Shown: positions 34,050-46,402 of the stretch, in pieces
Position numbering within the stretch: the stretch's first letter is position 1
Layout: every line of letters begins with the position of its first letter
Origin: Monosporascus cannonballus
Lineage: Eukaryota > Ascomycota > Sordariomycetes > Xylariales
Length of the DNA: 64,000 nucleotides
Assembly (NCBI GenBank): GCA_004154925.1
Contig: QJNS01000039.1
Span: 65,009-129,008 of the forward strand
Reading direction: 5' to 3'
Notes under the pieces: model-generated
Database searches by the model: none
The model's input: only the letters and a program-made list of their open reading frames with translations
What the model was told of the DNA's origin: nothing
Translations under genes and position numbers: made by a program

Positions 34050-35612
34050 TTATAAAAAATAATTTTAAATAAAATTAAGATATTAATATTAAAATATTAT
34101 TTAATTATATAATTATTTTTAAGTTTTTAATAAGTAATTATTTTATTATATATTAATCCGAAACTTATAAGCGATATGAAAAAAGTTACATTTTTATTTG
34201 GAAAATAAAATTTCGCATTTAATTATTAAGCTTAATATTAATTAACTTTTGATAAACGTATTAAAGAAATTAATATAGGAATATCGGAAAATAATCGGAA
34301 AATATATAATAACAAAAAACAGATACGTTTATTAAATTTATTAGGCGTAAAAACCGGAAGGAATTTAAAAATATCTTATTTTTTACAAAAAATAAGGTTT
34401 AAATAATTGGAATATAATTTGTTATTAATCAGAAATAAGGCGCGATTTTTGAAACGTTTAATATATTTGGGTTTGGTAATAACTTTGCCAGGTAAAGCCG
34501 TTTTCTAATTATGGTGGTTAATAAGTATTAAAACTTTATTAAGGTATTAAAAAACAGGCGGAAAATGCTTATAAGCGGAGAACGTAACGGCATAATAGCC
34601 CTTAAAGATTATTTTATTTATAACGGTACCTTAAAAATATACCTAATTAGAAATTAATTACGGATTAATAAAAAAAGGACCGTAATATTTATAAAAAAGA
34701 TTTAAATTTGTAAACTTATAAAACGGCGTTAAAATTAGATTTTTGCAATTATAACGGACGATCGGAAATCGATTTTAATTATATTAAAAAATAATACTTT
34801 TTAATAATAATTGCGTTAAAGACGAATTTGGCTTTATAAAGGATGTTAAATTAACGACCGACCATAATTACGTTGGAACTTTCGTATTAAATACTTGCAA
34901 TATAAATTTTTTCGAGTTTGTCGATTAACTCCAAATTATCGGTATTAAATTAAAAAACTATTTGGGCGGTACTTATAAAAACGATCGGAATTTAAACGAA
35001 AATTAAATAACGATATTAATAATATTAAGAATAATTATTTATTGCGCGAAAGGTTTTATAATAATAATTAGTTACGACGTAATTTAAGGTATCCGGAACT
35101 TAAACGTAAACCGTATAATAATTGAAATAACGTTGTATTATATAAATATATTATGGTTTATTGCCGCCCGTAATACGATTAGTATTTATTTTATTATCGG
35201 CGTTAAGGGGATAATATTAAAAAAAATCTTAGTTTTTCCTATTATTAAAATATTATTTTTTTATAAAATTCCTTACGAAAAAAAGATATGGCGAATAAAG
35301 ATAATACGTAAAATAAACGGAAAAGGCGAAGTAAAAATAAAGAAAAATGGGAGACCGAACGGAACGCGAACATAAAAAGAATAAAGATAAAGGTACAAAA
35401 AGGAAAAAAAAGGTAAATAAGGTAGGATTAAGAACAGATTAAAATAAGGAATTAGGCGGAATATAATTAATTACCTAATATGGTACGTATTAATTATTAC
35501 GGCAATTATTTATAATATAATATAACAGTAAATTATCGGTAAGTATACGTAATTAGATTTACGAAACGCATTATATCAAATTAATATTAATGCTATTAGG
35601 GATTACTAACTT
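34050..35612 (+). pseudogene. Element D post-pol region with long ORF remnants, function unknown
   Basis: 1.56 kb between chromodomain and polypurine tract, more than needed for a 3' untranslated region. Plus-strand segments remain open: about 34440-34650 (contains MLISGERNGIIALKDYF), about 34815-34925 (contains KDVKLTTDHNYVGTFVLNTC) and 35133-35375 (basic C-terminus). They are in more than one frame and could be a third gene of the element or an old insertion. I recognise no family. Confidence 0.4.
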
Positions 35613-35628
35613 AAAAAGGAAAAGTGAT
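35613..35628 (+). promoter_or_regulatory. Element D polypurine tract
   Basis: AAAAAGGAAAAGTGAT-type purine run immediately before the 3' LTR start (35629), where plus-strand DNA synthesis is primed in LTR retrotransposons. Confidence 0.6.
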
Positions 35629-35834
35629 TATAAAAATATAGTTTTTATAAGGATAAGGCTGGTAATTAACCAGCTACCGATTAGTTACTGATTTATTTAT
35701 TAATATAAATCCACCATCTGGCAGTTAGTGGGAAACGCTAAATGGAAGTAACCTAATACATTTATTTCTTGGAATCTGCTTTACGATTGGTCGGAGATCA
35801 CTTTACCCAGCCCACAGCTATCCATTATCTTTCA
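35629..35834 (+). repeat. Element D 3' LTR (LTR-A)
   Basis: 206 bp, starts TATAAAAATA (TGTGAGAATA after G-to-A) and ends ATCTTTCA. Its first half is heavily RIPed while the second half is nearly clean, the reverse of the 5' LTR. Confidence 0.92.
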
Positions 35835-35839
35835 AAGTT

Positions 35840-36057
35840 AAAGTTATTTAAATTATAAAAAATAATAAAAATATATATCTTTTTTTAGCTTGATTACCTA
35901 TAATTACGTAATTAATAATAATTATAATTCTTTCGGATTACTTTTGATTATTAATAATTACCGGCTTGGCAGTAATCACCATTACGTAACCTAGGGGATG
36001 GCTCGTATAATCCTTATTTAACCGTTTTTTGAGGCCGAAGCTTGTTAGGTCATAATA
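35840..36057 (-). repeat. M2 3' LTR, last segment
   Basis: Continues from 28481 after D: AAAGTTATTTAAATTATAAA matches 46579 onward and 61847 onward in the M3 and M4 LTRs. It ends GTTAGGTCATAATA, the complement of the LTR-B start TGTTATGACC. The three segments sum to about 373 bp, close to the B2 LTR (378 bp). Confidence 0.85.
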
Positions 36058-36122
36058 CGATTTCCTTTCTTCCTAAATCTTGTTTTTAAGATTTTTTTTT
36101 CGTTCGGTAAGTAACCTTCCTT

Positions 36123-36750
36123 TTGTTCTTAATTATGTCGTTTCGTATTTTTAAGATTTATCGTGTTTCTCGATTTTTTACCGTTCGTTCTATTAATTTT
36201 GTAAAATTCCTTAATAAATTCGGGTGCGAAGTTATGCCTCATTTCTATTATTTTTCGAAAAATACAAGGTATAAAATGATAGAAAACGTTTTAAGATATA
36301 AGGAATATATTATTCGAAATTAATTTTACAATAATACCGAAACACCGCTTTTTCTTTGTAAAATATTTGTCGAAAGTATAAAGGCTTAGAATGTAAAAAA
36401 GCGTTTGTCGAAAAATAATTATTAAAGCTTTAACGGCTTTATATTAAGGCTTAACGTTGTTATTAAGAAAAAATAAACGAGGTTTTTTTCGTTTTATTCG
36501 TTTGCGTAAATAAAAAGCATTAATTCGTTTAAAAGGTATTTTTATAGTATAACGTAAGTTTTATTTTTTGGACGAATTAAAGGAATAAAAACGTCGAGAA
36601 CAGGAATAATTAAAAGTTGTTATTACGGCTGTTAAATTAAGGCAAATTACGGGCGATTGGCCCGATATTTCGGCTACCGATTAGTTAACCGTTAACTGGG
36701 ATACGCCCGTTATTGCTAATAAAAGTTTTTTAATAGGCGTTAAGCGTTAA
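36123..36750 (+). pseudogene. Antisense Zn2Cys6-like/coiled-coil gene, copy M2
   Basis: An open frame, 36123-36323, holds the array start MPHFYYFSKNTRYKMIEN and then RYKEYIIRN. Five of six expected Cys positions in the C-X2-C-X6-C-X8-C-X2-C-X6-C spacing are Tyr; the first reads His. After a frame change the coiled coil runs about 36415-36750 with IIKALTALY, FIRLRK, stop, KALIRLKG and FLDELKE. Its end overlaps the pol 3' end on the other strand. Reading upstream to 36123 suggests an N-terminal extension before the cysteines. Confidence 0.6.
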
Positions 36751-39700
36751 TAAGGTTCTTAACGGGTTCCCAGGTATTTTCGGAATTCGTGTATTTTTTT
36801 CACTTAATTAAATATTAGGGAAGTTTCTTTTGTTTTCGTATATCGAGGATTTCTTCTATCTTATATATTTATTCGTTTTTTACTTTTATATTATTTTATG
36901 CCTTATATATTTTAATTATATTCGCCCTTAATTTGAATAAAAAACATAAAAGTAATTAAAATTTAATTTATACTTGAAATTATGATTAATAATTATTTTT
37001 TAAGATTTTTTGGCGATTTTAGACGGTCCAATATATTTGAAATTGAATTTCTTATTAGGTCGTTTTATTTAAATATTTTTAGTAATGAGGAAAATTATTT
37101 TCCTTTTTTAAACATTAATTTCTTTAATTCTTTTAATTATAATACGTATTTATTTAATTTCATGCCAATTTTAATTTTAATTCTATTTCTTAATATAGGT
37201 ATTATAATTATTTTGATATGAGGATTATTTTAATATTAATTGGATTATCGTTATATATTTTTTAGAAATCATTAAAATAAAACCAAAATTTGAATTTATT
37301 GATATTATTTTAATATTTTTATAGTAACTTTTATTATAAGTTAAATATGGGATTACTAATTTTTAACTTATTTATTTTATTTGTAATTAATATAATATTG
37401 TAAGTAAACCATTAAAATTTAATTTGTTCGTTCCATTTATTTTTCCATTAAAAATTTAAATACGTTAAGTAATTTGTAATTTAAGCCCATTTATGTTATT
37501 AAGCCTTATTAAAACTTGGATATAAATATTAATCATTTATTTAAAATAGTTTTTATTAATAATTTATACATGTTAAAAATATATGTGAAAAAAATATATA
37601 GTATTTGTTCGTTGTTTATATTTTCGTAATATAGTAAAAAATAAAAAGATTTTTTAAAGGTATTAACGATTCAGAGAATGTTATTATAATATATTCCCGT
37701 AACTGGAATTTGAATATAAGAAATTTGGTAATAAAATTAAATACAATTCAATATTTTAATCGTTTTGTAATTAGTAATAATTTTAATTTTCTGTATGACT
37801 TATGTCGTCGAGTTTTTATTTTGGCGCAAATATCGTATTGCCGCATAATTTTCTATATTGTTGTTTTTATTTTAAGAAAGAAATATGGTCGTTAAAGCCT
37901 TTTTAGAATTTTGTAAATTCCTGGATATCCGTATAATTGATGTTCGTATATTTTTCGTATTAGAACGTTTTGATATTTTTCTGGAACTTATATTTTATTC
38001 GTTTTTTGGGAAATTATTATTATATTGCTGGATTTTTTGGTATATGTTAAAAAGTACTATCTCAATTGTCGTAATTTGTCGTAACTATAAATATCTTTTT
38101 ATAATAATATCGAAAATTATATAATTAATTTTAATTAATTTCTATTTAAGGTTTTAATATTTATTTCAGGTATTTATTTTGTTTTTTCTTAAATTTTTCT
38201 TATAAATAATAACGAAATTGAAATATGCTAATTTTTTAGATAACGAAATTATTATTTTATAAGTTTTTCGATTATAATAAATCGAAAAAGATTTTAATAA
38301 TCCATATAAACTTTAATTTGGTACAAGTTTCCCTTTAATAAATATCTAAATTTTTTAAATGCCAAAATAATAATTATAAATTCCTTATTTAGACTATTAT
38401 AATTAGATTCGGTTCTTTTTAATGTGTACGAAAAAAATATAATAAAATATAATTTGCTTTAATTATATCGTTATCCGATTATTATGCTTAATATATAGTT
38501 TGAAATATTACCTTTGAATTTAATAGGATTGTTTAAATTATATATAATTAATACTAATTTGTTAATAATCGTATTTTTAATATTCTAAAATATTTTTTCC
38601 GTATTTGGCGTCCATTTAAATTTTCTTTTCGTAAAATTTATTAAACGTATAATAATTTCGTTAAAGTTTCGAATAAATTTCCTGTAATAATTAGGGAATC
38701 TAAGTAATATTTGTATTTTTTTAATTATCGTTAACATTTATTATTTTATAATTATAAGGATTTTCTTGAGGTGTATTCTGATATATTTGGAGGTAATAAT
38801 ATATTTTAGATATTTTATTTCCTACTTTTGCAATTAATGCTTTTCCGCATTAATAAATAATTTTACGTTTTATAAAACTTAAAAAACTTTATAAACGTAT
38901 TTTGGGTATATCTTTTTGGTTTTAAAAAAAACAAAAATATTATCGAAATAATAAATAACGAAAATATTAAAATATTTTAGTAATGTATAATTTACTATCT
39001 GTTAAAAAATCATTGGTACGTTCGTAAATTTTATTAATATTATTAAATATTTAAATAATTTAAATTTCGTTTTAAAAATTATTTTTTATTTATAATTTTT
39101 TAATTTTATTAAAGTTGTATTTATTTTTAAGATCGAAGATTATAAATTATTTAATTGTGTAAAATTTACTTTTTATTTTTCTAATTAAAAGTAATAAAAT
39201 TTAATCCTTAATAATAAAATTATTTAATTATTGATAATTCACTATAAGTTATAGTTTTCCTTTTTTTCGGCATAAAAATATAAGGTATTTTACTGGTAAT
39301 TTCGAAAATCGAATTTATTATTTTTGTAACCGATCTTTTACGTATTTTCCGAAAGTACCTAATTCGCTTTTATTAAAATTATAAATAAGGTAAAACTTCG
39401 TCGAAAATCGTTTCTTAAAAATTATTTTATAATTTTATTTATTATATTTTAATAATTTCGTATTAAGTTCCTTTTTAAAACATTTCTTATATCTATAATA
39501 TTATAATAATATATTAATTACATTTTCTAATTTTGGTTATTATTATTATTATTTTAAATCGTTATTTAATTCCTTTAATTTCTTTTTAATAATAATAACG
39601 ATACGTTGTATTTTTCTTTAATACCTGTTTTTTTATATTTTATCTTTTTGTGTAATCAAGTTTTTGTTATATTTTTATGCCTATATTTATCGCTATTATC

Positions 39701-40700
39701 GATCGAATATTAACATTTTAGTTTTTTTTGATACGTTATTAAAAAATAAACGAATTTTATTTAACTAGTCTTTTCGTTAATCAAAATTTCGTACTTACTT
39801 ATTTATAGTAATCTTAAGATTATATTATAATTTCCGAATAAAACGATATCCAAATTAATTATTTGATATTATCCTTAAATACAAATCTCGAAATAATTAA
39901 TTTTGCGTATAATCTTGCCATTATCGGAAGCAAATTCCTAAATTTCGGTATTTATTATTATATAAAGTTTTAATTTGTATTTTTATAGCAATTTAAGTTT
40001 ATTAACCATATATAGTATAATATAATTCCGGCTTAAAATTTTGTAATCTACCATTACAGTATATTAATACGTTCCGATTTGAATATTTAAAATAATTAAG
40101 TTTTTAACGTTTTCTATCGTTACGTTTAAAGCCTTTTTCGGGACTTTTTTTTAATTTTTCCAGGTTTTGTTATTTTTCAACTTTTCTTCAAATAATTCTT
40201 TTTTAACTTTTATTCGAATTAGTCGAATTTTACTTATGCTTTTTCGTTTAACGCGTTATGTTGTTATATTTAATATTTTTGCTGGCGTAATATTCCTTTA
40301 AGTTATATTAATTATTTTTAGTTTTGTTATAATTCTTTTGCTTATCGAATAAAGTATTTTCTTATATTTACGATTATATCTTATTATACGCCGTCCTAAT
40401 TATTGTTTTAAGTGTCGTTTATAAATTAATATATTTTTGATAGCTTTTTTTTAAAAAAACTAATAATAAATGCTAATTTTAAAATATAAATCCGTAATAA
40501 CCTTTTGATGATATTTTTTTACTATACGCTGGATTAACTTTTGTTCCGTTTGATAATTATATTATCCGTAATACCAAAAACGGTTTTCTTACGGGCATTA
40601 TTGTCTTTCCGCCAGCTTTTTATTTCGGCCAATTATTAAACATTTCTTATGGCTATAATTCGAAAATATCGATATTATTACTTACTATTTTTATTATTTT
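36740..40700 (-). pseudogene. M2 pol: chromodomain, integrase, RNase H, RT, protease
   Basis: Minus strand, reading right to left: protease about 39530-40060, RT about 38540-39480, RNase H about 38110-38520, integrase about 36900-37990 and the chromodomain end about 36740-36790. The integrase is full length here, unlike B1. Stops in all frames. Confidence 0.8.
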
Positions 40701-41540
40701 CGGTACCGTTTTAAACATCCAATCCTTTATAATATATTTACATAACTCCTTTGTAAATATGCTGTTTTTATTTTTTTAATCGGGATATTTTCGTCGTCGA
40801 CAATATATACCATATATTCCGCCGTATTTATTAAGGGTTCCGGGATAAACTTTTTCCTTTTAATTTTAATATTTACGTAATTATTTTTATAATGCCTTTT
40901 ATTATGTTCGTAATATTTATTAAGCTAGTTTTTTGGCTTTTCGTATTTTTTGTTGGATTTTTTCGTTATAGAGGACCTGGTATATATTTAGCCTGAATTA
41001 TATTAATGGATTTGTTTTTATTTTTTGGGTTTTTTTACATTATTTTTTCAGTATTAGTTTTTAATTATTTTAACGGGGCTTTTTAGGTGTTTTATAGTAT
41101 AATGCTTTAGGTTTTACTTTGTTACAATTATAATATTTAATTTTGTAAGATAATAGACAGCTGTGAGCTGGGTGAGGTGATCTCCGACCAGTCGTAAAGC
41201 GGATTCCAAGAAGTAAGTGTATTAGGTTACTTCCATCTGGCGTTTCCCATTAGCTGCCAGATGGTGGATTTATATTAGTAAGTGGGTCGGTGGCTGATCG
41301 ATGGCTGGTCGGCTACCAGCCTCATCCTCATAGGGGCTGTATTCTCACAAATTTAGTTCTAATATTTCTTATAAGTGGGTCTTAGTTCCATGGGTCTTAG
41401 TTTTATACCGTAAACAGTGTTATTACGCCGAAAAGCGTTAATATTAATTATGTATTAAGGCTTATTGTTTTTTTAGTACTTTTAACGTATTCTACGTATT
41501 ATCGATTGTTAATTCTAATTATTATAATAATATAATCCGA
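40700..41540 (-). pseudogene. M2 gag remnant, split by a solo LTR-A
   Basis: Protease/gag spacer and the zinc-knuckle region; the block around 41090-41143 matches 45635-45680 of M3. After the LTR-A, 41355-41440 continues as M3 45685 onward (TAATTTAGTTCTAATATTTC against TAATTTGGCTCCAGTCTTG). The gag N-terminus is absent. Confidence 0.65.
41144..41349 (-). repeat. Solo LTR-A, 206 bp, TSD AATTT, un-RIPed
   Basis: Starts TGTAAGATAATAGACAGC and ends TATTCTCACA, flanked by AATTT at 41139-41143 and 41350-41354. It lies in M2 gag. Exact length and TSD show insertion followed by LTR-LTR recombination, leaving a single LTR. It is almost free of RIP in contrast to M2. Confidence 0.94.
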
Positions 41541-44500
41541 TGTTTGAATATTTTTAGTAGTAAGGAAAACCATTTTCCCTTTTTCGAAATTTAATCTTTT
41601 TAACTTTTTCTGGTTATAATATTTGCTTATTTAATTCCGTACGAATTTTAATTTTAATTTTATTTTCTGGTGCAATTATTGTAATTGTTTTAATGTAAAA
41701 ATGACTTTAATATTAATTGGACCGTTATTACGTACTTTTTTGTAAATTGTTAAAATAAAACCAAAGTTTACGTTTATTAATATTATCTTAATACTTTTAT
41801 CGTAACTAATATTATAGATTAATTATGCGATTAGTAATTTTTGAACTTAATTATTTTATTCATAATTGATATAACAATATAAGTATATTTCCAAAGTTTA
41901 ATTTATTCGTTTTATTTATTTATCCGTTTAAGGTTTAAATACGTTAAATAATTTATAGTTTAAGCCGACTTATGTTATAAGACTTTGCCAACATTTAAAA
42001 GCAAATATTAATTTTTTATTTGAAATAATTTTTATTGGTAATCGGTATATGCTAAAAATGTGTTTAAAAAAATGTATACCAGTTGTCCGGCGTTTGTGTC
42101 CTTATGATATGTTAAAAAATAGGAAAATTTTGTGAATCGGTCGACGATTACGAAAATATTATCGTAATATATTTTCGTAACTGGATTTTCTAACATAAGA
42201 AGTTTGGTAATGAAATCGAATATGATTAAATATTATGGTTATTTCGCGATTTGTAATAGCTGTAATTTTCCGTATGGCTAATGTCATTAAGTTTTTACTT
42301 TGGCGTAAATATTATATTGGCATATAACTTTTTACATTATTAATTTTATTTTAAGAAAAAAATATGTACGTTAAAGCTTTTTAGGGTTTTGTAAATCCTT
42401 GGATGTCCGTATTACTGATATTTGTCTATTTTTCGTATCAGACTTTTTTAATATTTCTTTGGAATTTATGTTTTGTCCGTTTTTTGGTTTTTCGAGAGAT
42501 TATTATTATATTTTTAAACTTTTTGGTACATATCGCGAAATATTGCCCCAATTGTTGCAATTTATTATAAACTTAAATATCTTTTTGTGGTGGTATCAAA
42601 AATTGTATAATTAATTTTGACCAATTGTTTTTTAAGGTTTGGTTGTTTGCTTAAAGCATTTTCTTTGTTGTTTTTTGATTTTCTTTTGTGGATAATAATA
42701 CAATCGAAGTTCGCCAATTTTTTCGCATATTTTAATTATCGTTTTATAAGTTTTTTGGTCGTAGTAAATCGGGTAAGATTTTGATAATCCGTATAAACTT
42801 TGATTTGATATAAGATTCCTTTTAGAAAATACTTAAATTCCCGAAATGCTATAATAATAACCATAAATTCCTTATTTGGAATACCGTAATTAAATTTAGC
42901 TTTTTTTAAATTGTACGAAAAGAATATAATAGGATGCAGTTTACCTTAATTATTTCGTTATCCGATTCTTACGTTTAACGCGTAATCCGAAATATTGGTT
43001 TTTAATTTAACAGGATAATGTAAATCGTACATAATTAGTACTAATTCGTTAATAATTACATTTTTAATATTTTGAAATGCTTTTTCCGTATCTGGCATTT
43101 ATTTGAATTTTTTTTCTTCGTAAAATTCGTTAAAGATATGGTTATTTTGCTAAAATTTCGAATAAAATTTCTGTAATAATTGGCGAATTTAAGGAATATT
43201 TGTACCTTTTTGATTATTATTAGCGTTTGTTATTTTGTAATTGCAGCGATTTTCTTAAGGTTTATTTTAATATGTTTTGAGATAATAATATATTTTAAAT
43301 ATTTTACTTCTTATATATGAAATTAATTTTTTTTCCCTTAGCAAATAACCTTACGTCCTATAAAGCTTGAAAAGTTTTATAAACGTATTTTGCGTATGTT
43401 TTTTTTATTTTTAAGAAAACAAGGATATCGTCGAAATAGCAATTCACAAAAATATCGAGATATTCTCGTAATACGTAATTAATTATTTGTTGGAAGGTTG
43501 CTAGTACGTTTGTAAATTCTATTAGTATAACCAAATACTTAAATAATCCGTATTTCGTCCTTAAGGTTATTTTTTATTCGTATCTTTTTTTGATTCTAAT
43601 AAGGTTATATTTATCTTTAACATTAAATACTATAAATTAGTTGGCTCCATAAAATCGATTTTTTATTTCCGTAAATAAAGGTAATAATATTCGATTTTGG
43701 ATAAAAATATCATTTAATTGCCGATAGTTAACCAGAAGTGGTAATTTTCCCTTTTTCTTTGGTATAAAAAATATAAGGTATTTTGCTGGTAATTTTAAAA
43801 GTCGAATTTATCCTTTTTGTAACCGAATTTTTAGGTATTTTTTAAAAGTACGTAATTCGTTTTTTTTAAGGTTGTAAATGGGGTAAAACTTTCTCAAAAA
43901 TCCTTTCTTGAAAACTATTTTATAATCTTATTTATTATGTTTTAATAATTTCGTATTAAGCTTTTTCCTAAAAAGCTGTTCGTATTTATAATATTATGGT
44001 AACATATTAATTAGATTTTCTAATTTTTTGGGCTATTATTCTTATTGTTCCAAATCGTTATTTAGTTACTTTAGTTTAGCTTTGATAATAATAATAATAC
44101 GTCGTATTTTGTTTTCATATCCGTTTTTTTTATGTTTTGTTTTTTTAAGTAATATAGTTTTTGTTATATCCTTATGCCTATATTTATCGCCATTATCGAT
44201 TAAGTATTAAAATTTTAAATTTTTTTTCGTTTATTAATCAGAAGTGAAATAAATTTTACTGGGCTAGTTTTACCGTTAATTGAAATTCCGTACTGGCATA
44301 TCTATAATAATCTTAAGATTATATCGTAATTCTCGAATGGAACGATATCGAAATTAATTTTCTGGTATCGTTTTTTAATAAAATTTTAAAATAATTAATT
44401 TTGCGTATAATTTTTCCGTTATCGTAAACGAATTGCTGGTTTTCGGTATCCGTTATTATGTAAGGTTTTAACTTATATTTTTATAATAATTTAAACTTAT

Positions 44501-45400
44501 TAATTATATCCGGTATAATATAATTTCTCCCCAGAATTCCGTAATTTACTATTACGGTATACCAGTACGTTCCGATTTATATATTCAAAATAATAAGATC
44601 GTTAACGTTTTCTATTGGCGCGTTTAAAACCTTTTTTGGGAATTCCTTTTAACTTTTTTAGGTTTCGTTATTTTGCGGCCTTTTTATAGGTAACCTTTTT
44701 TTTTAATTTTTGTTCGAATTTGTCGAACTTTGCTTATATTTTTTTATTTAACGCGTTAAGCTGTTATATTTATCGTTATTGCCGGCGTATTTTTTCTTTA
44801 AGTTATATAAGTTGTTCCTGGTTTTTTTGCACTTTGTTTCCTTATCGAATACATTATTTTCTTATTTTTATAATTGTATCTTATTATGTATTATCCTAGC
44901 TATCGTTCCAAAGTTCTTTTATAAATTAACGTATTTCTTTTTTAATATTTTTTGGGGGGAATTTATAATAAATATCAACTGAAAATTAAAATCTATAATA
45001 GCTTTTTGATAGTGCTTTTTTACCGTACGTTAGATTAATTCCTTTTCCGTTTGGTAATTGTATTATTCATAATAATAAACAGGGTTTTTTTACGGGCATT
45101 ATCTTTTTTTAGGTTAATTTTCTGTTTCGGCTAATTATTGGATATTTCCTGGGGCTATAAATCAAAGGTGTCGATATTATTACTTATTATTTTTATTATT
45201 TCCGATACGGTTTGGAAAATCGAATCCTTTATAATACATACGGGTAATTCGTTTATGGATGTATTATTTTTATTTTCGTAATCGGGATATTCTCGTCGTC
45301 GACAATATATGGCGTATATTTTGCCGTATCGATTAAGGATTCCGAGATAGATTTCTTTTATCTAGTTTTAATGTTTACGTAATTATTTTTATAATGCTTT
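41541..45400 (-). pseudogene. M3 pol: integrase (partial), RNase H, RT, protease
   Basis: Minus strand: protease about 44000-44560, RT about 43050-43990, RNase H about 42610-43030, integrase about 41541-42600 including its zinc-binding part near 42280-42400. The RNase H segment at about 42860-42900 is uninterrupted and proves the empty site of element C. Many RIP stops. Confidence 0.8.
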
Positions 45401-46402
45401 TTATTATGTTCGTAATGTTTATTAAGTTAACTTTCTGGTTTTTCGTATTTTTCGTCGAATTTCTTATTATGATAATCCTTATTAAACTTTTTGCTTAAAG
45501 TCTAATACGTATTTGGCTTAAATTATGTTAATAATTTTGTTGTCGTTTTCTTAATTATTCCTGGATTATCCTTCCGGTATAGGGGTCCAGTTATCCTGTT
45601 ATGGTTTTTTAGGCTTTTTGTATTTGTAAGCTTTATATCTTATTTTGTTATAGTTAAAGCACTTAATTTGGCTCCAGTCTTGTTTATGGATAACGCCGAA
45701 TTTCATAGGTCCTAACGCCGTTCCGTAAGAAATAAAGGCTACGTCTCGTTTTTTCCCTTGGTTAAATTTATTATATCCCGAATGTAAGGCATATTATCCC
45801 TTTTTTTTTTCATTTTTTAAACTGTCGATTATTAATTTTGATTGTTTTTATAATATATTAATTTAGGGCAATTAATTATTTAAGCCGAATAATTTTATTT
45901 TTTATATTATTTTTCAACTTTTTATAAAATATGTCGATAAAGGTGTTGCTTTTGTCGTTTTCCTATCCGGCCGTAATTACAAAACTTTTGAAGGTTACGG
46001 CATACTTGGATGTAAATCCTTTTTATCTGGTTTTTTTATTTCCAAAAATTTTCTTATAATGGGTTTAAATTAATTAACCATATTTCTTATTAGGTATACT
46101 TTTATTATTAGAACTTTTTCCGCTAAATCGTTAAGGTTTAAAAAGCGAAATTAAATTTGTACTTAAGTTAAAAAGGTTTAAGGGTTACCCTTCTTATCGT
46201 AGGGTTCTGGTTTTTTCGGCTTTATGCGAACGAAAAAGAGTTGGATAAGTGGCGTAATCCTAAGTTATCGAACTTTTTTTTCCAATTCCCGAATTCGAGT
46301 CTAAAGCTGCTAAATAAGGGTTTCCTAAACGTTACTTAATATTTTGACAATATTAAATATTGTTTAGAATTTAATAGTACTATTCAACAAATGTTTATAA
46401 CG
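45400..46402 (-). pseudogene. M3 gag with zinc knuckle
   Basis: Minus-strand gag. The knuckle at about 45629-45675 reads CFNYNKIRYKAYKY, a CX2CX4HX4C box with Tyr for two Cys and for His. The N-terminal capsid part near 46200-46330 (AALDSNSG-like) matches B1 11815-11850. Less RIPed than in B1. Confidence 0.72.

Larger units (their letters stand above)
28482..35834 (+). mobile_element. Element D: complete-length LTR-A chromovirus, 7353 bp, RIP-killed
   Basis: Two LTR-A copies of exactly 206 bp (28482-28687, 35629-35834) and TSD AAGCT (28477-28481) / AAGTT (35835-35839), differing by one C-to-T. Contains gag with a zinc knuckle, protease, RT, RNase H, integrase and a chromodomain. A further 1.6 kb lies before the 3' LTR. 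A purine run ending at 35628 fits the polypurine tract. It is inserted in the M2 LTR, so it is younger than M2. Confidence 0.93.
36058..41540 (-). mobile_element. Gypsy-B copy M2 interior
   Basis: Minus-strand chromovirus whose 3' LTR is the split one at 11199-36057. From left: antisense gene (plus strand), chromodomain end, integrase, RNase H, RT, protease, gag to just past the zinc knuckle. A solo LTR-A sits in gag. The 5' part of gag and the 5' LTR are missing; sequence changes to M3 at about 41541. Coding is RIPed throughout. Confidence 0.85.

Noticed and set aside
44779..44982. 67-codon plus frame in M3
   Set aside because: Complement of the gag/protease region; no independent support.
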